DNA of 64,000 nucleotides, from positions 409,313 through 473,312 of the forward strand of contig SNWL01000007.1 of NCBI GenBank assembly GCA_004362315.1, read 5' to 3'. How positions within the stretch are numbered: position 1 is the first letter of the stretch; the number at the start of each line of letters is the position of its first letter. The position numbers and the translations under genes are program-made. The stretch is from Mycobacterium sp. BK086 (GTDB lineage: Bacteria > Actinomycetota > Actinomycetes > Mycobacteriales > Mycobacteriaceae). Positions 16,008 through 24,556 of this stretch are shown in pieces. The notes under the pieces were generated by a model. It did not search any database. It saw only the letters and a program-made list of their open reading frames with translations, and was not told the DNA's origin.

Positions 16008-16577
16008 ATGAAACATCAGCACATGCATCGTCGGCCCGGCCGCCCCGGCGGCTGGCAGCAGGCCGATCAACCCGACGCGACCGATGCCGGCGAGTGGTTC
16101 GCCGGCCGGCTCCCTGAAGAATGGTTCGCCGGCGACCCCACGGTGATCGTCGACCGCGAGGAAATCACCGTCATCGGACGACTACGGGATTCCGCCGACA
16201 AGCCCGACAGCGAAGCGCGTGCTTCCGGGCGGGCGTCACGCTTCCGTGAGGACACCCGTTCCGAGCGCATCCGGATTGCCGAGGAGGCTCAGGACAAGTA
16301 CGGCCGCAAGGTGTCGTGGGGGGTCGAGCTGGGGACGCCGGAGGCGCCCGAGCGAATTCTGTTCACGCACATCGCCGTTCCGGTGATGACCCGCCTCAAG
16401 CAACCTGAACGCCAGGTGCTCGACACCCTGGTCGACGCGGGCGTGGCCCGGTCCCGGTCTGACGCGCTCGCCTGGAGTGTGCGGCTCGTCGGTGAGCATG
16501 CCGAGGAATGGCTGGCCAAGCTGCGTTCGGCGATGGCCGAGGTGGATGACCTCCGCGCCGAGGGTCCTGGGCTCTAA
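16008..16577 (+). CDS. Conserved hypothetical protein with helical C-terminus
   Basis: A 189-residue protein. The N-terminus is His/Gly/Arg-rich and likely disordered (MKHQHMHRRPGRPGGWQQ). The middle is charged (RFREDTRSERIRIAEEAQDK). The C-terminus contains ERQVLDTLVDAGVARSRSDA followed by LAWSVRLVGEHAEEWL, which resembles a ribbon-helix-helix-like segment seen in actinobacterial hypothetical proteins. I do not recognise a function. The ATG at 16008 immediately follows the TGTAA repeat array, which may regulate it. Rv1265-Rv1271c, which follow Rv1264 in M. tuberculosis, are not found here. Confidence 0.72.
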   Translation: MKHQHMHRRPGRPGGWQQADQPDATDAGEWFAGRLPEEWFAGDPTVIVDREEITVIGRLRDSADKPDSEARASGRASRFREDTRSERIRIAEEAQDKYGRKVSWGVELGTPEAPERILFTHIAVPVMTRLKQPERQVLDTLVDAGVARSRSDALAWSVRLVGEHAEEWLAKLRSAMAEVDDLRAEGPGL

Positions 16578-16598
16578 CGCCGAGTGTGCCCGCTTCTG

Positions 16599-17771
16599 TC
16601 AGTCCCTTGCCGGGCGGTTGGACTTGGCGACCCCCTTGCCGTTGGGGCTGGCGCCGGCGGGCGCGTCGGCTTTGTTGTCGCTCACCGACTTTCGTGACGC
16701 GGCTTTCGACGCGGCTTCCGGCTTGACCGCGCTCACCGTTGCCGCGGTCGATGTCTTGCGCAGCGCGCTGACCGACGGGATCGCGGGCGCGGACGGGATG
16801 GGGATCGTGATGTCGATCGGGCTGATCCCGCCGACCTTGGTGTTCGCGATCGTCACCGTCGCGCCGATCTTTCCCGTCACCGTCAGGGCGGTGGACTTCA
16901 GCTCGACCTTCAGACCGTCGGGCAGGGCGAGGTCGTAGGCGAAGACTTCGGTATTGCCCACCTTCAAGACGGTGGCGCCGAGAGCAACCGTCATCGAGGC
17001 CTCAGCGATCACACCTCCGCACGAGGCTGCGGCGGACCCCAGGCACAACTTGGTGTCGAACGCGAACTTCCCGCTGGGCAACGTGGTGCCGATCTTCGTC
17101 GTTCCCAATTCGATGTTCGCGCCGCCGCCGCCGAAATACGGCGAGAAGCTGAGAGCGGCCTTCAGTCCGCCGGTAGGCAGCACCGAGAGCTGGGTTTCGT
17201 ACTGACCGATCGTGACGGCGCCGCCGAGCATCGACGTGGGCTTCGTTGAGCCGCCCTGCAGGCCGAGCTGCACAAGCGACCCTTTCATGCCGAAGCCGTA
17301 TCCCTCAGTACCGCCCCGGTATTCGATCAGGTGAATCTCCGACGAGATGTCGGGAGCGAGGTCGATCGTCGGGCCTGTCGCGCCGATCGGCTGGAACAGC
17401 GATGCGCTCTTCCATTCCGGTTTGAAGCCGAGGTCCACCATCGCGGCGGTGGACGTCCGGCTGATCGGCAGTTCGAAGCTGTTGCCCACCGTGACGGTGG
17501 GCCCGATCGCGGGGTTCCACGCGGTGCCCGCTTCGCCCTTCAGATTCAGCACGTTCGGCGCGACATTCTGTTCGAGGGTGAGAGTTCGCAAGATGCTCAG
17601 CGGGCCGAGCGTCCCGTAGAAGTCGATGATCGGGATCGTGGTGCCGGTCAATTCGACGCCCGGCAGTGCGGGGGTGCTGGCCTCTTGTGTCACCTCAGAA
17701 TTTGCGGTGACCATGCCTGCCGCCAGCACACTTGTGGCCAGCCCAGCCAGGAAGGCATGCGTAATTGCCAT
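16599..17771 (-). CDS. Exported beta-rich protein of unknown function with basic Ala/Lys/Ser tail
   Basis: A 390-residue protein with a signal peptide (MAITHAFLAGLATSVLAAGM, cleavage near VTANS). The body has repeated alternating hydrophobic/polar stretches and glycines (YGFGMKGSLVQLGLQGG, TIGQYETQLSVLPTGGLK, TVALGATVLKVGNTEVFAYD). These look like amphipathic beta-strands and could suit an outer-membrane or cell-wall protein. LCLGSAAASCGG may form a disulfide. The last 50 residues are a disordered tail with SKAASRKSVSDNKADAPAG. A GAAAGG ribosome binding site precedes the ATG at 17771, and a hairpin lies in the leader. I do not recognise the family. Confidence 0.75.
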   Translation of the reverse strand: MAITHAFLAGLATSVLAAGMVTANSEVTQEASTPALPGVELTGTTIPIIDFYGTLGPLSILRTLTLEQNVAPNVLNLKGEAGTAWNPAIGPTVTVGNSFELPISRTSTAAMVDLGFKPEWKSASLFQPIGATGPTIDLAPDISSEIHLIEYRGGTEGYGFGMKGSLVQLGLQGGSTKPTSMLGGAVTIGQYETQLSVLPTGGLKAALSFSPYFGGGGANIELGTTKIGTTLPSGKFAFDTKLCLGSAAASCGGVIAEASMTVALGATVLKVGNTEVFAYDLALPDGLKVELKSTALTVTGKIGATVTIANTKVGGISPIDITIPIPSAPAIPSVSALRKTSTAATVSAVKPEAASKAASRKSVSDNKADAPAGASPNGKGVAKSNRPARD

Positions 17772-17797
17772 ACTGAAACGCCTTTCGCGTCATAGGT

Positions 17798-17821
17798 GCT
17801 GTTCGCGCTATCGCGAGCAGC
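17798..17821 (-). promoter_or_regulatory. Hairpin in the 5' leader of the exported protein gene
   Basis: Arms GCTGTTCGCG (17798-17807) and CGCGAGCAGC (17812-17821) pair with one mismatch around a CTAT loop, 27 nt upstream of the start codon. It could be an operator or an mRNA stem; function is inference. Confidence 0.4.
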
Positions 17822-17884
17822 GGGACGACAGCGTATAACAAGTTTGCTGGAATTGCTGGTTTACGGAAAATTTGGCTGTGGCGG

Positions 17885-19792
17885 CTAAGCCTGCGTCATC
17901 GCGTAGTACGACCCGCGGCGGGCCAGTAGCTCGGCATGGTTGCCCGCTTCGACGATCCGCCCGGCCTCGATCACCAGGATGCTGTCGGCATCGCGGATGG
18001 TCGAGAGCCGGTGGGCGATGATGAAACTCGTTCGTTCCCTGCGTAATTCGGTCATCGCGTGCTGGATCAGCAGTTCGGTGCGGGTGTCCACCGAACTCGT
18101 GGCCTCATCGAGGATCAGCAATTGTGGGCGGGCCAGGAACGCCCGGGCGATGGTGATCAACTGCTTCTCGCCGGCGCTGATGTTTCCGCCGCCGTCGTTG
18201 ATGCGGGTTTCGTAGCCGGCAGGCAGTGTGTGCACGAACCGGTCCACGTACGCGGCGCGCGCCGCGTCCACCACCTCGTCCTCGGTCGCGCCGGGCTTGC
18301 CGTAGGCGATGTTCTCGGCGATGGTGCCGCCGAACAGCCAGGTGTCCTGCAGCACCATGCCGATCCGCGAGCGCAACGATTCCCGGCTCACGCGCGTGAT
18401 GTCAGTACCGTCGAGCAGGATCCGTCCGGCGTCGACGTCGTAGAACCGCATCAAGAGATTGACCAGTGTGGTCTTGCCCGCGCCGGTCGGTCCGACGATC
18501 GCCACCGTGGAGCCGGGTTCGGCGACCAGTGACAGATCCTCGATCACCGGGGTTCCCGGCACATAGCTGAACGACACGCCTCGGAACTCGACTCGCCCAA
18601 TGGCATTGCTCGGCAATGCCGTTGGTGCATCCGGTGATTCCTCGGGCTCGTCGAGAAAGTCGAAAACCCGCTCGGCGCTGGCCACCCCGGACTGCAGCGT
18701 GTTGTACATCCCGGCGACCTGGGTCAGGGGCTGGTTGAACTGGCGGACGTACTGGATGAAGGCCTGGATGCTGCCCAGCGTGATCTGGCCGGTCGCCACC
18801 TGATAGCCACCGACCACCGCCACGGCGACGTAACTGAGGTTGCCGATGAACGTCGTCGCCGGTGACACCAGACCCGAGAAGAACTGCGCGCCGAAGCTCG
18901 CGTGGTAGACATCGGAGTTGAACTCGCGGAACTTCTCCTGGGCGGCGGCCCGGTGCCCGAAGGTCTTGACGACGGTGAAGCCGCTGTAGGTCTCCTCGAT
19001 ATGTGCGTTGAGCCGGCCGGTGTTGGTCCATTGGGCGATGAACATCCGCTGCGAACGGCGCGCGATCACCCGGGTCACCCACAGCGACAACGGAACTGTG
19101 GCGACGGTGATCAATGCCAAGAGCGGCGAGATGCTCAGCATCATCGCCAGGACCGCGACGACGGTCAGAACCGAGGTGAGTAGCTGGCTGATCGTCAACG
19201 ACACCGACGATTGGATGTTGTCCACATCGTTGGTGACCCGGCTCAACAGCTCGCCACGCTGCCGAGAGTCGAAGTAGGACAGCGGTAGCCGGTGGATTTT
19301 GTCCTCCACGTCGGAGCGCAGCGCGGTGATCGTGCGTTGCACGATTACGTTGAGCAGCCGGGCTTGCGCCCAGACCAGCAGCGCGGCAACGACATACAGT
19401 CCCAGCGCGAGCAACAGAGTGTGGGCCACCGCGGTGAAGTCGACGCCACGGCCGGGCACCACGTTGGTTCCCGACAGCAAGTCGGCGAAGGTGTTGTCAC
19501 CGCGCGCCCGGGCCGCCGCGACGGCCTGGTCCTTGGTGATACCGGCAGGCAGTTGCCGGCCGAGGACGCCGTTGAACAACAGGTCCGTGGCGTGCCCGAG
19601 GATGCGTGGTCCGATGACGCCGAGCGCGATTCCGAGGATGGACAGCGTGATCACCGCAAGCGTCGGCCACCGCTGCGGGGTCAGTCGCCGCAGCAGCCGC
19701 AGCGCCGAGCCGGTGAAGTCCCGTGAGCGGGCCTGCCGGGGATCCTGGGTCAGCGTGCGCATCCCGCCGCCGCGGAAGCCCGGCCCGGTCAC
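17885..19792 (-). CDS. ABC exporter half-transporter, permease-ATPase fusion (Rv1272c-like)
   Basis: A 635-residue type IV ABC half-transporter. The membrane domain spans about residues 30-350, with an unusually long first periplasmic loop ([20 protein letters not shown]). The nucleotide-binding domain has Walker [10 protein letters not shown], signature ISAGEKQ, Walker [13 protein letters not shown] and switch His in IIAHRLST. The signature reads NISAGEK rather than LSGGQ, a degenerate form common in one half of heterodimeric exporters. The GTG at 19792 overlaps the stop of the partner gene (GTGA), so the two are coupled and probably form a heterodimer. Relatives export lipids or drugs, and Rv1272c-Rv1273c have been linked to fatty acid transport; the substrate here is inference. 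Confidence 0.93.
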   Translation of the reverse strand: MTGPGFRGGGMRTLTQDPRQARSRDFTGSALRLLRRLTPQRWPTLAVITLSILGIALGVIGPRILGHATDLLFNGVLGRQLPAGITKDQAVAAARARGDNTFADLLSGTNVVPGRGVDFTAVAHTLLLALGLYVVAALLVWAQARLLNVIVQRTITALRSDVEDKIHRLPLSYFDSRQRGELLSRVTNDVDNIQSSVSLTISQLLTSVLTVVAVLAMMLSISPLLALITVATVPLSLWVTRVIARRSQRMFIAQWTNTGRLNAHIEETYSGFTVVKTFGHRAAAQEKFREFNSDVYHASFGAQFFSGLVSPATTFIGNLSYVAVAVVGGYQVATGQITLGSIQAFIQYVRQFNQPLTQVAGMYNTLQSGVASAERVFDFLDEPEESPDAPTALPSNAIGRVEFRGVSFSYVPGTPVIEDLSLVAEPGSTVAIVGPTGAGKTTLVNLLMRFYDVDAGRILLDGTDITRVSRESLRSRIGMVLQDTWLFGGTIAENIAYGKPGATEDEVVDAARAAYVDRFVHTLPAGYETRINDGGGNISAGEKQLITIARAFLARPQLLILDEATSSVDTRTELLIQHAMTELRRERTSFIIAHRLSTIRDADSILVIEAGRIVEAGNHAELLARRGSYYAMTQA

Positions 19793-21534
19793 TGTGCGCC
19801 CCCGACCCCGGCGCCGACCGACTGGGAGTCGGCGAACTCCGCATAGGTCGCGCATTCGGCCAGCAGCGTGTCGTGGGTGCCGGAGCCGACGACGCGTCCG
19901 CCGTCGACCACGATGATGTTATCGGCCTGGGCGACGGTCGAAATACGTTGGGAGACAATGATCACTGTGGCACCCGCGGACTCTTCGCGAAGTGCGGCGC
20001 GGACCTTGGCGTCGGTGTGGACGTCCAGAGCCGAGAACGCGTCGTCGAACAGATAGATGGCGGGGCGCCGGATGACCGCCCGCGCGATCGCCAGCCGCTG
20101 ACGCTGCCCGCCGGAGAAGTTGATGCCGCCCTGGGCAACTCGCATGTTCAGGCCGTCGGGATGGGCGCGCACGAAATCCTCGGCGGCGGCCACCCGCAGC
20201 GCCGACCACATGTCGTCCTCGGTCGCGTCGGCCTTTCCGTACCGCAGGTTGTCGGCGACGGTGCCGGAGAACAGATAGCCGCGCTGCGGTATCAAACCCA
20301 GCGTCGACCAGAGGGTTTCGGTGTCGTAGTCGCGCACGTCGATGCCGTCGACGCGCACGGCGCCGTCGGTGACGTCGTAGAGGCGGCAGATCAGCGCGAT
20401 CAGCGTCGACTTACCCGAGCCGGTGCTGCCGACGATCGCCGTCGTCGTTCCCGGCCGCGCGGTGAGCGAAACATCTTCCAGGACAGGGCGTTCCGCGCCC
20501 GGGTAGCGGAACGTCGCGTTCTCGAGGGTGACCGCACCGCGGATACCCCCGTCGGGGTGTAGCGGCGAGGCCGGGCTGCTGACCGCGGGCTGGGTGCCCA
20601 GCACCTCGGTGATCCGTTCGGCACACACCGCGGCGCGGGGCAGCATCACCAGGATCAGCGTGGCCATCATGACGGCCATCAGAATCTGCATGAAGTAGGA
20701 CAGAAACGCGATCAGCGAGCCGACCTGCATGTGTCCGGTATCGATGCGCAGCCCGCCGAACCAGATCAGCGCAACGCTGGAGACGTTGATGGTCAGCGTG
20801 GTGACCGGCAGCATCAGGGCCTGCCAGCGGCCGGCGGCCAGCGCCGTGTCGGACACCGCCGCGTTGGCGACGGCGAACCGGTCCTGCTCGAAGGATTCCC
20901 GGGCGAACGCCCGGATCACCCGGATACCGGAGAGTTGTTCGCGCATCACCCGATTGATGCCGTCGATGAGCCGTTGCATGCTGCGGAAGATCGGCAGCAT
21001 GCGCGTGACGATCCAGTAGTTGGACAGCGCCAGCACCGGAACACTGACCACCAGCAGCCAGGACAGTCCGGCATCCTGATGGATCGCCATGATGATGCCG
21101 CCGACGCACATGATCGGCGCGGTCACCAGGACGGTGGTCGTCATCTGGATCAGCACCTGGATCTGCTGGACGTCGTTGGTGGTCCTGGTCAGCAGTGACG
21201 GCGCCCCGAACCGCGCGGTCTCCTGCTCGGAGAATGTCGTGACGTGGTGGAACATCGCCGAGCGCAGGTCACGTCCGAAACCCATGCCGGTGCGGGAACC
21301 GAAAAAGACCGCCCCGACCGCGCACACCACCTGAAGGCCCGTCACCGCCAGCATCACCAGGCCGAGCTCGGCGATCAGCCCGGTGTCACCCTGGGCCACC
21401 CCGTCGTCGATGATCGCCGCGTTGACGGTCGGGAGATACAAGGAGGCCAGCGTGCTGATGGTCTGCAGCACCATGACCGCGGCGACCAGCCACCGGTACG
21501 GCCGGACATACTGTCTCAGCAGCGCCAGGAGCAT
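19789..21534 (-). CDS. ABC exporter half-transporter, partner subunit (Rv1273c-like)
   Basis: A 581-residue permease-ATPase fusion. The N-terminus [19 protein letters not shown] matches the Rv1273c family, and further helices follow. The nucleotide-binding domain has Walker [11 protein letters not shown], a canonical signature NFSGGQRQR, and Walker [14 protein letters not shown]. In this Walker B the catalytic Glu after Asp is replaced (FDDAF), a feature of degenerate sites in heterodimeric exporters. Together with the other subunit's altered signature, this suggests asymmetric ATP sites. The ATG at 21534 is chosen over an open extension upstream because conserved sequence begins there. First gene of the two-gene operon. 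Confidence 0.93.
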   Translation of the reverse strand: MLLALLRQYVRPYRWLVAAVMVLQTISTLASLYLPTVNAAIIDDGVAQGDTGLIAELGLVMLAVTGLQVVCAVGAVFFGSRTGMGFGRDLRSAMFHHVTTFSEQETARFGAPSLLTRTTNDVQQIQVLIQMTTTVLVTAPIMCVGGIIMAIHQDAGLSWLLVVSVPVLALSNYWIVTRMLPIFRSMQRLIDGINRVMREQLSGIRVIRAFARESFEQDRFAVANAAVSDTALAAGRWQALMLPVTTLTINVSSVALIWFGGLRIDTGHMQVGSLIAFLSYFMQILMAVMMATLILVMLPRAAVCAERITEVLGTQPAVSSPASPLHPDGGIRGAVTLENATFRYPGAERPVLEDVSLTARPGTTTAIVGSTGSGKSTLIALICRLYDVTDGAVRVDGIDVRDYDTETLWSTLGLIPQRGYLFSGTVADNLRYGKADATEDDMWSALRVAAAEDFVRAHPDGLNMRVAQGGINFSGGQRQRLAIARAVIRRPAIYLFDDAFSALDVHTDAKVRAALREESAGATVIIVSQRISTVAQADNIIVVDGGRVVGSGTHDTLLAECATYAEFADSQSVGAGVGGAQ

Positions 21535-21699
21535 TTCGCTACTGTCGCACACCCCTGCACCCGGGCTCCCGGGGTCGTGTTGGGTCCTGTCAACTCCCAC
21601 TGTGTGAAATCTCAGCAAAGTGGCAGGTCAAGCGGCATGTCGGTGGTTGTGATAAAGGGTGGCCGCTACAGTGCATGCTGTGACACGCAGCAGGCGCGC

Positions 21700-22257
21700 A
21701 TGACAGCGACGCGCAAACTCGCGGTGGCTGCGGGGGCCGTAGCCATCGTCGCCACCATCGGCGCATGCTCGGATTCGGGCAGTGGCCCCAGTCCAACCCC
21801 GGGTTCTCAGGGCCCCGCGCCGCAGTCGGCCAACGCCAAACACGGTCCGATGTTTCCCGAGTGCGGAGGCATCAGCGACCAGACGATGGCCGAGCAGACC
21901 CGGGTGACGGGCCTGGTGACCACCGCCAAGAACTCCATCGGCTGCCAGTGGCTGGCCGGCGGCGGCATCCTGGGACCGCACTTCTCCTTCACCTGGTACC
22001 GGGGTAGCCCGATCGGGCGCGAACGCAAGACCGAGGAACTGTCGCGCACCAGCGTCGAGGACATCAATATCGAGGGCCACAGCGGATTCATCGCGATCGG
22101 CACCGATCCGACTCTGGGAGACAACCTGTGCGAGGTCGGAATCCAGTTCAACGACGACTTCATCGAATGGTCGGTCAGCTTCGCCGAGAAGCCGTTCCCG
22201 CCGGCGTGCGATGTGGCCAAGGAATTGACCCGCCAATCGATCGTGAATTCCAAATGA
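21700..22257 (+). CDS. lprB: Lipoprotein LprB
   Basis: A 185-residue cell-envelope lipoprotein with a signal peptide and lipobox (VATIGACSD, acylated Cys23). DUF3558-type body: FPECGGISDQTMAEQT, SIGCQWLAGGG, FSFTWYRGSPIGRE, with Cys residues probably forming disulfides. The length equals that recalled for Rv1274 LprB, and the neighbour is LprC, so the symbol rests on synteny and family. The role is unknown. The ATG at 21700 begins the signal peptide. The stop overlaps the lprC start as ATGA. Confidence 0.9.
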   Translation: MTATRKLAVAAGAVAIVATIGACSDSGSGPSPTPGSQGPAPQSANAKHGPMFPECGGISDQTMAEQTRVTGLVTTAKNSIGCQWLAGGGILGPHFSFTWYRGSPIGRERKTEELSRTSVEDINIEGHSGFIAIGTDPTLGDNLCEVGIQFNDDFIEWSVSFAEKPFPPACDVAKELTRQSIVNSK

Positions 22258-22802
22258 GCCCGCGCCGGTTGGTCGCTGTCGTGGTCGCGGTGCTGTCCGC
22301 GCTCGTGCTGGTCAGTGGCTGCGCCAAGACCGTGGCAGGCACCGCGGCGAAGTCCGGTTCAGGCGTGACGCCGCGCAATGACAACTCCGCTCAGCAGTAC
22401 CCCAACCTGCTCAAGGAGTGCGACGTCCTCACGACCGACATCCTGGCCAAGACCGTCGGAGCCGATCCGCTGGACATCCAGAGCACGTTCGTCGGTGCGG
22501 TGTGCCGGTGGCAGGCCGCCAACCCCGCAGGTCTGGTGGACATCACTCGGTTCTGGTACGAGCAGGGCAGCCTGGACAACGAGCGGTCGGTCGCCCAGTT
22601 CCTCAAGTACCAGATCGAAAACCGTTCGATCGCCGGTGTGCCGTCGATCGTGTTGCGGACCAGCGATCCGAACGGGGCATGCGGAGTGGCCAGCGATGCC
22701 GGCGGTGTCGTCGGCTGGTGGGTGAACCCCCAAGCGCCCGGGATTGACGCGTGCGGTCAGGCCATCAAGCTGATGGAACTGACGCTGGCCACGAACTCCT
22801 AG
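22254..22802 (+). CDS. lprC: Lipoprotein LprC
   Basis: A 182-residue DUF3558-type lipoprotein, paralogous to LprB. The signal peptide ends with lipobox VLVSGCAK. The body includes NLLKECDVLTTDILAKTVG, AVCRWQAANPAG, ITRFWYEQGSLDNER and GWWVNPQAPGIDACGQA. Four Cys residues in the mature part may form two disulfides. It is translated coupled to lprB through ATGA. The 3' end overlaps the opposing SixA-type gene by 4 bp. Function unknown; cell-wall or membrane location is expected. Confidence 0.9.
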   Translation: MSPRRLVAVVVAVLSALVLVSGCAKTVAGTAAKSGSGVTPRNDNSAQQYPNLLKECDVLTTDILAKTVGADPLDIQSTFVGAVCRWQAANPAGLVDITRFWYEQGSLDNERSVAQFLKYQIENRSIAGVPSIVLRTSDPNGACGVASDAGGVVGWWVNPQAPGIDACGQAIKLMELTLATNS

Positions 22803-23293
22803 CGGGGCACGTGGAATGAGGTCAGTTCCGCGCCGCTGAGCTGCAGGCCGGGCCAGCCGCTCGGCACCGACAACACCGCGATGGCCGACGTCGGGTACTT
22901 CATCGAGATGCGTTCGGCGGCGTCCGCGTCCGAGCTGTCGGGGTCGGCCAGGCCGAGCGCGACGTGGCTCATCGTGGGTTCGTGGCCGACGACCAGCAGT
23001 GTGGCGACATGCTTGGCGACCCGGTTGATCTCGTCGATCATCGCGCCCGCGTTGGCGTGGTAGAGCCTCTCGGAGTAGGTCACCGGCGCACTGATCTCGG
23101 TGCGGTCCAGGGTCTGGCGGGTTCTGGTGGCCGACGAGCACAGCACCAAGTCGATCGCGGGCACGTTGGCCCGCAACCAGTCACCTGCCAGCCCGGCTTC
23201 CCGGATGCCGCGAGCGGCCAGCGGCCGATCGTGGTCGGCCACCCCGTTGGGGTAATCCGATTTGGCGTGGCGCATCAGGATCAGGGTGTGCAC
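22799..23293 (-). CDS. SixA-type histidine phosphatase (Rv1276c-like)
   Basis: A 164-residue phosphohistidine phosphatase of the histidine phosphatase superfamily. The catalytic RHG motif appears as LILMRHAKSDYP (RHA variant typical of SixA), with the second catalytic His in LLVVGHEPTMS and Arg in SSATRTRQTL. It probably removes phosphate from a phosphohistidine or small phosphoester. An open frame continues upstream across the divergent sbcD-like gene, but the GTG at 23293 starts the domain and has TAGCCT 7 nt before it. It is divergent from the sbcD-like gene. Confidence 0.9.
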   Translation of the reverse strand: MHTLILMRHAKSDYPNGVADHDRPLAARGIREAGLAGDWLRANVPAIDLVLCSSATRTRQTLDRTEISAPVTYSERLYHANAGAMIDEINRVAKHVATLLVVGHEPTMSHVALGLADPDSSDADAAERISMKYPTSAIAVLSVPSGWPGLQLSGAELTSFHVPR

Positions 23294-23407
23294 GCCAGTC
23301 AGGCTAGACGGTCGCGCGCAATGCCGGTCGAGGTCCGCGGACTTGTCGGCGCGCAGCCATACACTCGCCCCAACACTCGCCGACGAGACAGGGAAGGCCC
23401 CAGCGAC

Positions 23408-24556
23408 ATGCGCTTCGTGCACACCGCCGACTGGCAGCTCGGCATGACGCGGCACTTCCTGGAAGGTGAAGCCCAGCCCCGTTACTCGGGCGCGCGCCGC
23501 GATGCGGTCGCGGGCCTCGGTGCGCTGGCCGAGCAGGCCGGCGCGGAGTTCGTCGTGGTGGCCGGCGACGTCTTCGAGCACAACCAGCTCGCCCCGAAGG
23601 TGATCAGTCAATCGCTGGAAGCCATGCGCGCCATCGGCGTTCCGGTGTATCTGCTGCCGGGTAACCATGACCCGCTGGACGCATCGTCGGTGTACACCAG
23701 CGCACTGTTCAAGGCCGAATGCCCGGACAACGTGATCGTGCTGGATCGCGACGGACTGTGGGACGTGCGCCCCGGCGTGCAACTCGTCGTCGCCCCGTGG
23801 CGCACCAAGGCGCCGACCACCGACCTGGCCGGCGCGGTGTTGGCCGATCTTCCCGCCGACGGCACCATCCGCATCCTGGTGGCGCACGGCGGGGTCGACG
23901 TCCTCGATCCGGATCCGGGTAAGCCGTCGCTGATCCGGCTGGCCGCCCTGTCCGACGCGCTCGCGCGCGGTGCGGTCCACTATGTGGCCCTGGGGGACAA
24001 GCACTCTCGAACCTGTGTCGGTGACAGTGGACGGGTCTGGTACTCGGGTTCGCCCGAGGTGACCAACTTCGACGATGTCGAGGCCGACCCGGGCCACGTC
24101 CTGGTAGTCGATGTCGACGAAACCCGACCGGCGCATCCGGTGACCGTCGAGTCCCACCACGTCGGGCGGTGGCGGTTCGTCACGCTGCACCGCCAAGTCG
24201 ACGACAGCCGTGACATCACCGATCTGGACCTCAATCTCGACCTGCTGCCCGACAAGGAGCGCACCGTCGTCCGGCTCGGGCTGACCGGTTCGCTCACCGT
24301 CACCGATCGGGCCGCGCTGGATGCCTGCCTGGACAAGTACGTCCGGCTGTTCGCCTGGTTGGGAACCTGGGAGCGGCACACCAACATCGCCGTCATGCCC
24401 GCCGACGGCGAGTTCGACGATCTCGGAATCGGTGGGTTCGCCGCCGCCGCGATCGACGAGCTGGTGAGCACCGCCCGCTCCGGGGGCGACGCCGCCCACG
24501 ATGCGCAGAGTGCGCTGGGACTGTTGCTGCGGCTGGCCGGCGGTAGTGCGGCATGA
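23408..24556 (+). CDS. SbcD/Mre11-like metallophosphoesterase (Rv1277-like)
   Basis: A 382-residue nuclease-type subunit, expected to pair with the SbcC-like ATPase next to it in DNA end processing. Phosphoesterase motifs are HTADWQLGMTR (residues 5-15), VVAGDVFEHNQ, LPGNHDPLD, VAHGGVDV and ALGDKHSR. In typical Mre11/SbcD the first motif is D-x-H and the last GHxH. Here they are D8-x-Q10 and GDKH, so metal coordination differs. The ATG at 23408 begins directly with the first motif. The stop overlaps the next gene's ATG (ATGA). Matches the Rv1277 position. Confidence 0.9.
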   Translation: MRFVHTADWQLGMTRHFLEGEAQPRYSGARRDAVAGLGALAEQAGAEFVVVAGDVFEHNQLAPKVISQSLEAMRAIGVPVYLLPGNHDPLDASSVYTSALFKAECPDNVIVLDRDGLWDVRPGVQLVVAPWRTKAPTTDLAGAVLADLPADGTIRILVAHGGVDVLDPDPGKPSLIRLAALSDALARGAVHYVALGDKHSRTCVGDSGRVWYSGSPEVTNFDDVEADPGHVLVVDVDETRPAHPVTVESHHVGRWRFVTLHRQVDDSRDITDLDLNLDLLPDKERTVVRLGLTGSLTVTDRAALDACLDKYVRLFAWLGTWERHTNIAVMPADGEFDDLGIGGFAAAAIDELVSTARSGGDAAHDAQSALGLLLRLAGGSAA

